A stretch of 64,000 nt of DNA from Symbiodinium sp. CCMP2592 (GCA_905221615.1 CAJNDT010004001.1:1334474-1398473); one strand, 5' to 3'. Counted from the stretch's first letter, positions 53,640 to 63,187 are shown. Numbers and translations are program-made. The notes: generated by a model from the sequence alone, not told the origin.

Positions 53640-56540
53640 GACACTCCAGGAGTAAGCAGCCGAGAGAGGCTCCTGAGCAAGGTTTGGGTCAACACCAAAA
53701 TAGCCAAGCTATTCAGGGACTCATACGGGTGGTTGTCAAAATTATGGTGACCCTTTTGGGGTGCTCGAAATATTAGGTGCCGTACTACATTAGGGATCCC
53801 AAAAAGGGACCCTAATTTTGACAACCGCCCATATAAGGAAGTCCTAAAGATGCAGGTTGTATCGGCTTAAGCTTAGCTCCCCAATACCCAACCTTTAAGC
53901 TTGTTGGGTTAACTTGTAGTATAGTAGGAATTGGAAAGTTTAACCTTTAATTTCTGGGGCTTATTATTGGGGTAGTAAGTATAAGTGCTTAAGGTAGGGT
54001 TTCGGGGTTCAGGCGACAGCTTGTCTGGATGTACTTTAGGAACCAGGCGTAACATGGCACGCTGGATTGTGTGAACTAAGGTTTTTACTGTAATACTGCT
54101 GATGGGCAAAATCCTGCATTACCCATTAGAAGGAATATACCATAGTTCCCATAGTTTAGAGTCCTTAGGGTCATGCAGGATTTTGTCCATCAGCAGTATG
54201 AGACAGAACCTTCGATTTATAATTACAGGCACTCAGTTCAAGCTTGAATATGGGGGTTTCCGAAAATTAGGGGTACCTCATTTTTGGGGGGCCTTATAGT
54301 AATAACGATCCTACTATTTAGGGTGCTAGATGAGGGTCCCCTATTTTCGGAAACTTCCATATTAGCTCATCAACCCAGGGGCTCCGATCGTACAAACCGT
54401 ACCTACTTCTAAACCCTAAACCTTGGGTACCGCCCCCACTCAGTAATAGTTGAATCATATTCATAATATAGATATGTTAGGACCTTATTAGTAGCCCTAT
54501 TATAGACTCTCACTGTAAGGGGGCAGTACCTAACCTAAACCCTATGTTTACCTACTTTGGCCTACTGGGGAGAGCCAGGGCAAGAGTCTACGGTTTAAAA
54601 GTCCTAAATGCTAAACACCTAGCCGAATTTTAGCGGATGTCGGGGTGTTGGAATGAAGATTATGAATCCCATTCTGATCTTAGGCTTATTCCTTTCTGTT
54701 ATGGAATGAAAATTATGAACCCCCGTATAATTTACGGTAAATTCCTTAGTTCAGGGGATCCTTAAAGTGAGGTGCTGAACCAAAGCGAGGAGCCTATTTC
54801 TTTCTGGCTGAAGGCATCTGGACTGCGGTTCCGGTTGTTTTCATATGGGAGTTTCCGAAAATAGGGGACCCTGATATAGTACCCTAAATGGAAGGATCCT
54901 TTTTGTAAGGACCCCCAAATAAGGTACCCCTGATTTTCGGAAACTCCCATATTGGTCCGCGTTTTTAATTGAAATCAGGGACCAGGGAGAAGACTGCGTT
55001 CCATACTCTTAGATCCCCTCTACCCAACCTTTCAACTTTTTGGGTTCTTGTAGTTTTGTAGGAATCGGAAAGTTTAACCTTTTATTTCTGTGGCTTCTTG
55101 GGGTAGTAAGTTGGTCCACGTTTTAATTGAAATCAGGGACCAGGGAGTAGACTGCTTTCCATACTGTTGGCCGACAGCCGCGAAGCCGATCAGAGCCTGG
55201 GATACGGTTGATGATATAAATTAGAAGCTGCCCCCACCCTGTAATAGTGGTATAACAGGAATATAATAGGGCCCTAATCTAATCCTATATAACCCTTATG
55301 GTCACTATTACAGGGTGGGGGCCCCTTCTAAGATATAAATCCTAGGGTTCCCTTTACAGGGATCTATAAGGATATCTTTGAGGGGTTCCTTTATAGGGGG
55401 TTTAGGGTTTAGGATATAAGTCCTGCATTACCCTAAGGACCTTGAACTATGGGAATTATGGTATATTTCTTATTCTGGGTAGTGCAGGATTTATATCATC
55501 AACCGTACTTCCTCAACAACGAAACCATTGTAGATACCGATACAAACCTTGCTTCCAAAATCTTTGACGACAGCCGTTGCGGCCGTTGCGCGGCAAGACG
55601 AAGGGACTAAACGTGGTCTTGGGGTTCAGGGTTGGTGGCTTAGCACTTCCGGTAGGAAGGTTTACAACTATAAAGCTTCTGGGTTTCATGGAAAAAGGTT
55701 CGGTTCATGGTCCAGTTGTTCCAGCTGACATCAAGAGTCTGGGTTCAAAACTGGGGTTTAGGGTGCTAGAGGCTGCTATAGAGGTCTCATTGCGGATGAA
55801 GGCTTCGCCTTGGAGGTGATCCAGGGACCGGGTGGTGGATGTGTGTCTGGGGGCCGGAAGTTGTAGATCTCTGAAAGCCTGAATAACTTGCCAACGTTAT
55901 TCCTTGGGGTTGCTCATTTTAGTTCTTCTCAGAGGGTCCTTGAGAATTTTATGACTGCTGTTTTTGTGGGGATATGTTAACGCAGGAAAAACGATGCTGG
56001 TGACCACCATCAGCCATGTGACGGCCCTGAGCACTTACTCATGCCTTAAACCCTTTAACTTAACACCAAAGTCTAATCCTTGAAGCCTTGACGGAAAAAC
56101 CCTAAACCCTACGACTTGAAACTTCTGGAAATTGCAAAACATTAAACCCCACGCACCTAACAGTACGGCTTGAAGCTTCTTCTTCAGGTTAAGGAGGGCA
56201 TTGAGCAGCGCGCAACGGCACTTCTGGCGCCGGCGTGCCCCGAACGATGTCTGTGATCTTGATCTCCTGGCCTAAACCTCGATTTTTATGGTTTAGAGTT
56301 CAGGGTACTGCCATAGACCCTAAGTTATTACCAGGCGTATAACGTTTACGGAGCCATGGTCGGCTGTTGTGCGTGCAGCCCCATGTGGAACCTACGTGCT
56401 CACTCCCGACAGAAAGATCTAACAATCCGTCTGCCGGATCAGTGCGGTGATTCCTGTTCTAGCACTTGTTGTAGTCGTCCGCGCAATCACCACCATTGTC
56501 AGAGCCACAGCCGTGTCTGCCACCATCTTCTTGATCTTAG
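53640..56540 (+). CDS. fragmentary unidentified gene in small exons
   Basis: Coding-like pieces joined by plausible splices: about 53640-53717 (LLSKVWVNTKIAKLFR), 53838-53855 (EVLKMQ), 54229-54245, 54366 to about 54410 (LINPGAPIVQTV), about 54770-54835 (RGAYFFLAEGIWTAVP), 55111-55200 (IRDQGVDCFPYCWPTAAKP), 55534 to about 55612 (LTTAVAAVARQDEGTK), 55986 to about 56041 (TTISHVTALSTY), 56188-56252 (EGIEQRATALLAPACPERC), 56447 to about 56536 (apolar: LALVVVVRAITTIVRA). They are not all proven to be one gene, and no family was recognised. The last piece could be a membrane helix. They lie between the GH30 gene and gene B and could in part be the C-terminus of the GH30 protein. Confidence 0.4.
53718..53837 (+). 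mobile_element. F1 element forming a GA-AG intron
   Basis: GACTCATACGGGTGG ... CGCCCATATAAG; F1 proper is 53727-53830. Splicing joins KLFR|EVLKMQ. The spacer between intron end and element end is longer than in gene A. Confidence 0.6.
53872..53979. mobile_element. F4 MITE
   Basis: CTTAGCTCCCCAATACCC ... TTATTGGGGTAGTAAG. Confidence 0.85.
54094..54197. mobile_element. F3 variant with changed arms
   Basis: ACTGCTGATGGGCAAAATCC ... GGATTTTGTCCATCAGCAGT. The interior matches F3 in inverted orientation (TTCCCATAGTTTAGAGTCC), but both arms have changed in step and remain complementary. Confidence 0.8.
54246..54365 (+). mobile_element. F2 element forming a GA-AG intron
   Basis: GAATATGGGGGTTTCC ... 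CTTCCATATTAG. The flanking reading joins QFKL|LINPGAP. F2 proper is 54252-54358. Confidence 0.6.
54424..54532. mobile_element. F15-related element
   Basis: GGTACCGCCCCCACTCAGTA ... CACTGTAAGGGGGCAGTACC. Confidence 0.6.
54847..54948. mobile_element. F2 MITE
   Basis: GGGAGTTTCCGAAAATAG ... TTTTCGGAAACTCCC, with ATAT on both sides. Confidence 0.85.
54953..55162. repeat. 51-bp direct duplication flanking an F4 element
   Basis: The sequence beginning TTGGTCCRCGTTTT and ending CCATACT occurs at about 54954-55007 and 55111-55163, with F4 (55008-55110) exactly between. The right copy stays open in frame; the left copy has an extra T and a stop. Confidence 0.85.
55008..55110. mobile_element. F4 MITE
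   Basis: CTTAGATCCCCTCTACCC ... CTTGGGGTAGTAAG, ending in AG directly before the open right-hand duplicate. Confidence 0.85.
55204..55506. mobile_element. F3 MITE with nested F15
   Basis: The outer F3 (ACGGTTGATGATATAAA ... TTTATATCATCAACCGT) is split by F15 (55223-55336, arms AAGCTGCCCCCACCCTG ... CAGGGTGGGGGCCCCTT) plus TTTAGGG-like sequence. GATATAAA flanks the insert. Confidence 0.8.
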
Positions 56541-56921
56541 GTTGCAGTCATCATCATCATCATCATCATCGTCATGATCATGTGATCTGCCCTGAGGGTC
56601 CATGTATCCAAATAATGAAGAATAATAATTATAATGTATACTTTGGCCGTACCTATACAGAAACTGCATTGGGGTCAAAGTATCTACTGTTTGTGTTTTT
56701 GTGGACATGGACGCTAAGGCTGTGCTTTCTCAGTGGCGACACATGTGCTTGTACTGCGGCTTCAGAAGGATGCCCTCCGCTCACTGCCCCCCCTTGCAAG
56801 CAAAGCAGGGTAAGTCCGAAGAGAAGTGGGTTTAGGGTTGATGGAAGTTTAGGTTTTAGGCTTTAGGGGTTTAGGGTTGGGGGAAGTCTCGGGTCGATAG
56901 CTGTCCCCGGCAAGCGCGACC
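56541..56921. other. short intergenic region before gene B
   Basis: (CAT)n tract at about 56549-56572, then mixed sequence and a TTTAGGG-like stretch. The last 20-30 bp before ATG 56922 resemble the same place in gene A (GCTGTCSC..GCGACCATGGATCG), so the duplication includes the 5' leader. Confidence 0.5.
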
Positions 56922-59900
56922 ATGGATCGCGCAGACCTTGATCGCAGCAGCAGCCGGGCCAGCAGCGTGTCTGGAAGGTCTGTCCATTCTGCCCGGAGCT
57001 GGAACTCCCTATCACCGGAAGAGAGGGAGTTGGCCAGTGGCCTGCAGTCAAGGAAGGTCCTCCTCGAGTCGCATGCGAACTCTTACGCAGGAAGTTCCAA
57101 CGACAGTAGCAGCGGCAAGTCGCAGCCCCGTGACAGGCTGCAAGATGCGGAGGCAGCAGAGAGACTTGGCATTCTTCTGGTTGGCTCTGAGGACTTTTTA
57201 ACTTTTTGGGGTTCTACATGGACAATAATAAGGAGGCTAAAAGTTTAAGTTTTCAGACGAGGTCCAGAAGTCAGCCAAGGAGTTAGGGACCCAAAAAGCA
57301 CATAAGCATAAGCATATTATGGGCATATCCCTACCTTATTGGGCTTCATTATAAGGGGGGGTTTATATGGGATATCCCCATCCTTATTTTTGCTTCATTG
57401 GGGTCCTAAGGAGAGATATCGCATCTCGCCAGAGCCGGGCCTCCTCACAGGATGGCCCCCATTCCGGCATCAAGTCCCCAGCAGCCGCACGATCTACAGC
57501 CGACTCCGGAAGGTCCTGGCCTGGGATGATGAGGGAGATCCCTTAAAGGGTACCCCTTCGGAACCCTACTTCTGGCTCTCTTAAAAGGGACCTTATTCAG
57601 AGGGTCTATATCCCCGAGGTTCCCCCTAATCCTAACTCCCAGGTCCGGAAGAGAGAGACGGAGTGGCTCTCCCGGTAGCAGTGGCAACAGACAAGCTCCG
57701 GAGATGCTAATCCGAAGCCTCACGGATAGCTCAAGTTCTTTCCATTCGGACGAATCTTCGTCATCGTTGGGTAACCTGTTACATTTTCTTGGGTATTTAA
57801 ACCCAATTAGGAACGAAAATGTGGATTTTTGTCCTATCCCAACCATGCACCAGGAATCACACCGGGTCAAGGAGCTGCAAGCCAAGAATCAAGCGCTTGA
57901 GGCAGCCTTGCGGTCACGGGATGCACAGGCAACGCAGACGATAGCGGACTGCACGGACATCGACAACCGGAATCAAGATCCTTAGATAGTGAACGGGGGA
58001 ACTTTAAACTTTTTGGCATTATATGTTAGCTCTATCTTAGAAAGTTTGAACGTTTTCGGGCTCGGTTGTTGAAGAAGAGAGGAGCGCATGGTGGAGATCG
58101 AGTCGCAACTTGCAGATGCAGTCAAGGCCAGGAAGAAGGCGGAAGACGAGCGTGATGCCGTGGAAGTGAAGGCTGCCGGCGACAAGGCCAAATCTGCGTC
58201 GTCTCTAGCAGCCGCGAACGCAGACCGGCTGGAGCTCAAAGACAGGGACCGGAACAGTGAGGCCAAGACTGCTGAGGCACTCGTCGAACTCGAGACAGCT
58301 CGCTTTGATCTCAAGCAGTCTGAGCAGCGGGAACTCGAACAGACCCAGCATCAGGAAAAGGCCAAGGAGCTCAGCGACTATCGGATTGAGGAGTTAGAGA
58401 GTTTGCTGAACAGTGCAAACAGCCAGCTCGCGCTGATAAGACGTGACACCTCAGGCCTTGGAAGCACAGCGACCGATCGGGAGACGAGCCTGCAGAATCA
58501 GATTGACGAGCTCGTGGAGGAGAGGACGCAGAATCGGAAAGACATGAGCGAAGCTCGCTTGGAACTTCTCGGGCTAAAGAGAAAACAAGCGATGCAAGCC
58601 ATCGACCAAGCAAAGTCTCCTTCTGAGTCGCGTCAGGCAAGTCAGGGAGCAGCAGGTGCGGGAGGAAGGTCGCGAGGCCGGGGGCGAGGGCGTGGAGCAG
58701 GCAGGGGAATGCTGGAGATTATCGAGGAGGAGGACGACGAAGAAGGCTCTGTTGGGCTGCCAGCACGTGCAGCAGAGTCCTTGGCCAGCGAGTGTAGCAG
58801 CGACTGCGGAGATCTGGACAACCTCACGAATCCGGATCGATCTGCACAGAACGAGCCTAGGTGGCACTTTGGGAAGCTTGCTAACTTCCTGTTATGGTTC
58901 CTAGAGAGGTACCTATTCAGAAGCATCTTTTCAGGGCCTCAGAACTACAACGAAGGACCTCTTGAACAAGCTCCTGTCCGAATTGTCCGTTGAGCGGAAG
59001 GCGAAGCAGGATCTGCGGGATGACCATGCTGGTCAGAATGCAGAGCAAAAGGAAGAGACTGGGTGCACTTGAACAGCTTTATACCTTGATCGCTTCCACT
59101 AGGCTATAGAGGTACCTATTTATGACGACTCTTGGGGGTCCCCAAAAAACCCTAAAGCCAAAACTCCAAAAGGCCTCAGAGGCCCTAAACTCTAATCCTT
59201 AAATCCTAAATCCTAAACCCCAAAACCTTAAACCCTAAACCCTAAACCCTCTCGAAACCCTAAACCCCTACTCCCCAAAGACATAACCCAGGAGATAGCT
59301 CAGCTGCAGAGGCAGCTCGCCGAAGCGGGAGTTCTGCAGCTTGGTTCTTGTTCATGAGCTTAGATCCGCAATACCGGGATCCTTTAAGGGCTCCGTTAAG
59401 GATCCCTGGGTTTAGGCTTTTTGGGTTTAGGGTTTGGGGTCCCTTGAACTTAGATCCCCAATACCCAAGCTTTAAACTCTTTGGGGTTCTTGTAGTTTAG
59501 TAGGAATCGGAAAGTTTAACCTTTCAATTCAGTGGCTTACTGGGGGTGTAAGTGAATTTAGGGTTTAGGTTTAAGTTACCATCCACAATAGGGATCTATA
59601 GCAACTAATATGGTTTCCTTATTAGGGTAACATAAAGTAACTCCCTGTAAACCCTAGATCCCTAAGCCCCTCAACCCCTAAACCCTACACCCTCAATTCC
59701 TTAGCCGCCTCGAGCCTTTGGTGCCTTTGGATGCAGCTTGCCTCTTAGTTCTGTTTCATTGCAATGCTTAACCCCTAAAGCCTACCTTAACCTTGAATAA
59801 CCTACCTTTGTTGGGTTCCTTGTTATGAATTCCTTATATACGCCCTTGAAAAAGTAGGTTATTCCGGGTTGAGGTAAACCCTAAATCCTTAAACCCTACA

Positions 59901-62566
59901 CTCTCAATCCCTCAACCCCTAAAGCCTAAACCCTAAACTAAACCCCTACCTGCCTTGTGCCAGTGTGTGTGAGCCGAAACCCTAAATCCCTAAACGAGAA
60001 CCCAGGCAGGCAGCGTCTTCAGCGGAGAATATCCGCTTGCGGGACCTCGGCAATCAGGACAGGACTTGCGACCAGGGGCCTTAATAATTACTTGTAGTCT
60101 CCATTGTAGTTCCTTTTTTGGGTTTAACCAAATATATAACTCGGATCCTATAAGGTAACCCCCAAAAGGAACTACAATGGAGACTACAGGTAGAGTAGGG
60201 TTCCTTTGAAGAGGTCTATAAGGGCTACTATACGATGAGGACTTAGTATAGGGGTTTTAATCAATCATCATCAATATTTTTCTTGGGGTTCCTTATCATT
60301 TATGGTCATACCACAAAGGGGCCCAAAAACCTGTTCGAATTCATGCGCCCTCTGACTTACCTGGGAGTTTCCGAAAGTTAGGGGTACCTTGGGGTTCTTG
60401 AAAAGGGTTATTATAAAATATAAGGGTTCCTTCAAAGGGCTCTATAAGGGTTTAGAGTTTCAGCAGATTAGGGATGCCTCATTTTTAGGGTTATAGGATC
60501 CTACTATTTAGGGCAGTACATTAGGGTCCTCTATTTTCGGAAACTCACACCTGGACCCTTAAGAATCTACCTTTCCAGGGCTCCCCGTTATGATGTCGCT
60601 GCAAAATGTAGGTTAGTCAAGGTCCATGTAAGGTTGAGGGTCGATTAATCGGGTTTATGGTCTGCTGTTGAGGAGTAATCGCCGGCACTCAACCCAAGCC
60701 CATGTTGAAAAGGGTTAGGGTTGGGAAGCAGGACAGGATCAAGAAGCTGCATCAGGTGGATGGCTTGCAGGTCAAAGTGAGAGAGCTGGAGGAGACACTT
60801 AGTAGATGAGTTAGTATGCTTGACCATTTTCTGTAGAACACTAAAAATTACCCGATTACACCCTACATAAACCTGAAAGTTTTGCTTTTTGATTAACATC
60901 AATACCCCCTACAGTTTTCTGACAGTTTAAGCTTGTATGGGCTCATGAACTCGGCGACTAAGGACGTTATTCGTTGAGATGAAGCAGCAGACCGACAAAG
61001 AGGAGCGCCAGGAAGTGACGAACGTCGAGTTGCAGGAGGGGGCCTGGAAAGGTGGGATGAAGTTGATATAGGGGCCAACTCTGATGCCCAGTAGTACCCT
61101 TATTACCTTTTTGTAGTCCTAGGTTCCTTATAAAGTTACCCAATACCTTAGATCCCCAATACCCAGCCTTTAAACTTTTTGGGTTCTTGTGGTTTAGTAG
61201 GAATCGGAAAGTTTAACCTTTTATTTCTGTGGCTTATTGGGGTAGTAAGTATAGGGGCCTTGAGAATGAGACTAGGGTTTCGGGACCCATTATACTGTAA
61301 TTATAATAAGGAATCTCCAAAATAGTGTTGGTAATCGTTTCGGCCCGTATAGTATCTAGGATCAAGGACCCCTTATAATATAAAAGGACTCTTATTTGGG
61401 ACTACTCCTATCCCCTAAACTCCAGACCATGCCTCTATGCCCAGTAGTACCCCTTATTCCCTTTTGTAGTCCTAGGTTCCCCAATACCAAAAAGGAGCCC
61501 TGTTTATTCCTAGGTTCCGGGCATCCTAGTCCAATATACCCCAAGTACCCACTACTAAGGGCCATAAGGAGTCCATTAGAGGGCCCTTGGGGGTTCCGGG
61601 TTAACCCTAAACGCCCAGACTCCAGACCCTACGTTCATCCCAGCTCGGGAGCCCTTTCCAGGAGAAAGTTCAGCTGCAGGCCGAGTCGCTGCGGATCTCC
61701 AACCTGCGCTTGCAAGATGCAACTTGGGGTGCTGAGTAAGGGTCTAGGGCTTAGGGTTTGGGGTTTAGGGTTTGGGGTTTAGGGCTTTGTGTTTAGGGTT
61801 TAGGGTCTGCCTGATCCCCAAGAGGGAGCTCATACTAAGGAGCCTAAAAAGGTAGGGTTTATACGGTTAAGCGAGTGTTCACTGCTTGTTTGTAGGGTCC
61901 ACGAAGATTCTTGTTTTCATATATAGGTTCGAAGAAGAACCCACAAAAAGTATGTCATGGTAGCTTCACGTAGTAAATTTAGCCTTGTCAAAGTCCAGCC
62001 CTTTGCGCCAGCCCCGTTAAGACACCCATCCAGGCATTGCAGCAGCGTCACACAGAGGCAATACGCCAGTTTCGAGGTGGCACTTGAATAAACTTGTTTG
62101 TTCCCGTTATATGGCAGAGATTAGCGGACCTTAACTTTTTTGGGCGTCCTTATAAACTTCTTAGGGTTATTATAGCAGGGTCGCGCTTTTTCCGAACGCC
62201 CGTATGTATGGTTCTACTGAAATACTCTGCATTACCCTCAACACTGAAACTGACAAGCCCTGAGTCCTAAGCCTGAAAATGCCACCCAGGTTACAGGAAG
62301 TCAATTCCTTAAAGCTTCAGCTGGCGATGGAATGCAAGCGAAGCGGTCGCAGTGTCTTAGCTGTGTCTGGTGTTTCATTCGTACCTGTCCATCTATCCTT
62401 CTGTGCGTCCATCTGCTATCGATGTATCTGTCCATGTATCTACTTACCTATCTACCTACCTGTCTGTGCATAACGAATTGTACGTATATACATATATATA
62501 TATATGCCGATAATTGCAAAAGATGTATGTATGTATATATGTATGTATATATATATATATATATAT

Positions 62567-62613
<47 letters not shown>

Positions 62614-62852
62614 CGCACACACAGACATATACACACGCATATACATACACATGTAACATGTACATATGCATGTACATAACAATATACATTTATTACATTT
62701 ACATATATGTGTGGTGGGGCCGCTTACCCCGTTGTGATTCTCAACGGGCGTAAGTTACTTGAACAAGGTTCAGATGAGGCATGGACTGCTGACGTAGAAG
62801 ATGGCGACCCAGAGGTGGCTCTGTGCCAGCGTGTGAAGGAGCTCGGTGCTCT
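56922..62852 (+). CDS. gene B: paralogue of gene A, 3' end not found
   Basis: Exons: 56922-57160, 57411-57512, 57643-57751, 57854-57976, 58082-58852, 58956-59054, 59292-59338, 60006-60062, 60737-60793, 60963-61035, 61662-61718, 62034-62075, 62297 to about 62345, and a probable exon at about 62770-62850 (DEAWTADVEDGDPE against DETHGAKDDSPE in A). Phases are consistent through the first 12 exons (1776 nt). Layout matches A: Ser/Arg N-terminus, coiled coil, Arg-Gly run plus acidic patch (encoded about 58660-58740). The apolar C-terminal part present in A was not found before the window end, so B may be truncated or continue through unseen exons. Donors: mostly GA; the join at 62076 needs a GG donor and is suspect. 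Confidence 0.78.
57161..57410 (+). mobile_element. gene B intron 1: stacked F8 + F7 introners, GA donor
   Basis: GAGA (57161-57164) and GAGAG (57411) flank the pair. F8 is 57165-57280; F7 is 57284-57410 with its own GGAG-like flanks. Splicing gives GCA GCA GA|G AGA GAT, matching gene A, which has no intron here. Confidence 0.9.
57513..57642 (+). mobile_element. gene B intron 2, GT donor
   Basis: Perfect duplication GTCC (57513-57516, 57643-57646). Weak arms (CTGGGATGATG / CCTAACTCCCAG). Absent from gene A. Confidence 0.82.
57752..57853 (+). mobile_element. gene B intron 3, GA donor, frame-neutral
   Basis: Duplication GAATC (57752, 57854). Imperfect arms CTTCGTCATCGTTGGG / CCCAACCATGCACCAG. 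102 bp with no in-frame stop, so retention would only insert 34 residues. Confidence 0.75.
57977..58081 (+). other. gene B intron 4, GA donor
   Basis: GATCCTTAG ... AGAGAG, flanks GATC/GAGC. Splicing gives CAA|GAG CGC ATG, as in uninterrupted gene A (CAA GAG CAA ATG). Confidence 0.78.
58853..58955 (+). other. gene B intron 5, GA donor
   Basis: GAGCCTAGG ... CAACGAAG, flanks GAGC/GACC. Restores AAC|GAC CTC TTG, matching gene A. Confidence 0.75.
59055..59291 (+). mobile_element. gene B intron 6, GA donor
   Basis: Perfect duplication GAGA (59055-59058, 59292-59295). Starts CTGGGTGCACTTG, ends CATAACCCAG; CCCTAAA runs inside. Confidence 0.85.
59339..60005 (+). other. gene B intron 7, GC donor, several nested elements
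   Basis: Lies about 8 codon-nucleotides downstream of gene A intron 8 and starts with similar sequence (TTGGTTCTTGTTC against TGGGTTCTTGTTA). Contains F4 (59449-59551) and a hairpin (59781-59877, ACCTTAACCTTGAATAACC ... GGTTATTCCGGGTTGAGGT). Confidence 0.75.
60063..60736 (+). other. gene B intron 8 within a CAGGACAGGA duplication
   Basis: CAGGACAGGA occurs at both junctions (60055-60064 and 60729-60738). GA donor, ACAG acceptor. Contains F6 (60091-60190) and an F2 copy with an internal insertion (60363-60547). Confidence 0.75.
60794..60962 (+). mobile_element. gene B intron 9: F9 introner, GA donor
   Basis: Flanks GACA/GACG; CTTAGTAGATGAGTTAG ... CTCGGCGACTAAG. Splicing restores GAG GA|G ACG TTA TTC GTT GAG, matching gene A. 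Confidence 0.85.
61036..61661 (+). mobile_element. gene B intron 10: compound introner, GA donor
   Basis: Flanks GAGG/GAGA; outer arms GGCCTGGAAAGG ... CCCTTTCCAG. Inside are an F11 copy cut by F4 (61083-61147 and 61147-61249) and a second F11 (61432-61529). Restores CAG|GAG AAA GTT. Confidence 0.85.
61719..62033 (+). other. gene B intron 11, position shared with gene A intron 9
   Basis: GC donor after CAAGAT, CCATCCAG acceptor before GCATTGCAG; TTTAGGG run at 61745-61805. Confidence 0.78.
62346..62769. repeat. (TA)n and (GA)n microsatellites in gene B
   Basis: ATCTACCTACC-type sequence, TA tract at about 62545-62568, pure GA tract at 62570-62609, ACACACATATAC sequence. Probably intronic, as coding homology to gene A resumes at about 62770. 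Confidence 0.85.
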
Positions 62853-63187
62853 TATTTACTGAATCCCGCAAGGTGGGTTTAGGGTTGGGGTCTAGGGAAG
62901 GGCATTCGGGGGGTGAGGAGAGGGGGGGGGGGGGGTGGCTCAAGTCTCGGCTCAAGCTCCCTCTGGAGCGCGTAGGCAGTGCAGCTGTGTAGAACAGGCC
63001 TGGGTACTAACAACGTACTAAGAGGCTCCAACAGGTCAATCCCAGCTTTCCACACTTTGCCATTGCGCCCATACCCGGAGGTGTAAGGCGCAGTCAGGGT
63101 TCGAGCTCCTCGCCCTGCAGCAGCTAGCTAAGAGCCCGGCTTCGGCTCCACTTCACGGTGAGTTTCTCCCGTGACGAACACTTCGAG
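62853..63187. other. unassigned sequence between gene B and the last ORF
   Basis: Includes a G run at about 62924-62935. No exon of the apolar C-terminal region of gene A was seen here. Confidence 0.4.

Noticed and set aside
55204-55533. Direct exon reading TYFLNNETIVDTDTN after the F3 element
   Set aside because: In frame with the upstream exon, but it needs F3 removed without any GN...AG sites. A GA-AG intron (55201-55533) giving another open frame was preferred; not certain.
62076-62296. Clean introner at gene B intron 12
   Set aside because: Arms (GGTGGCAC / GCCACCCAG) are present, but keeping frame needs a GG donor or an acceptor beyond the element end, so the model there is doubtful and it is not listed as an introner.
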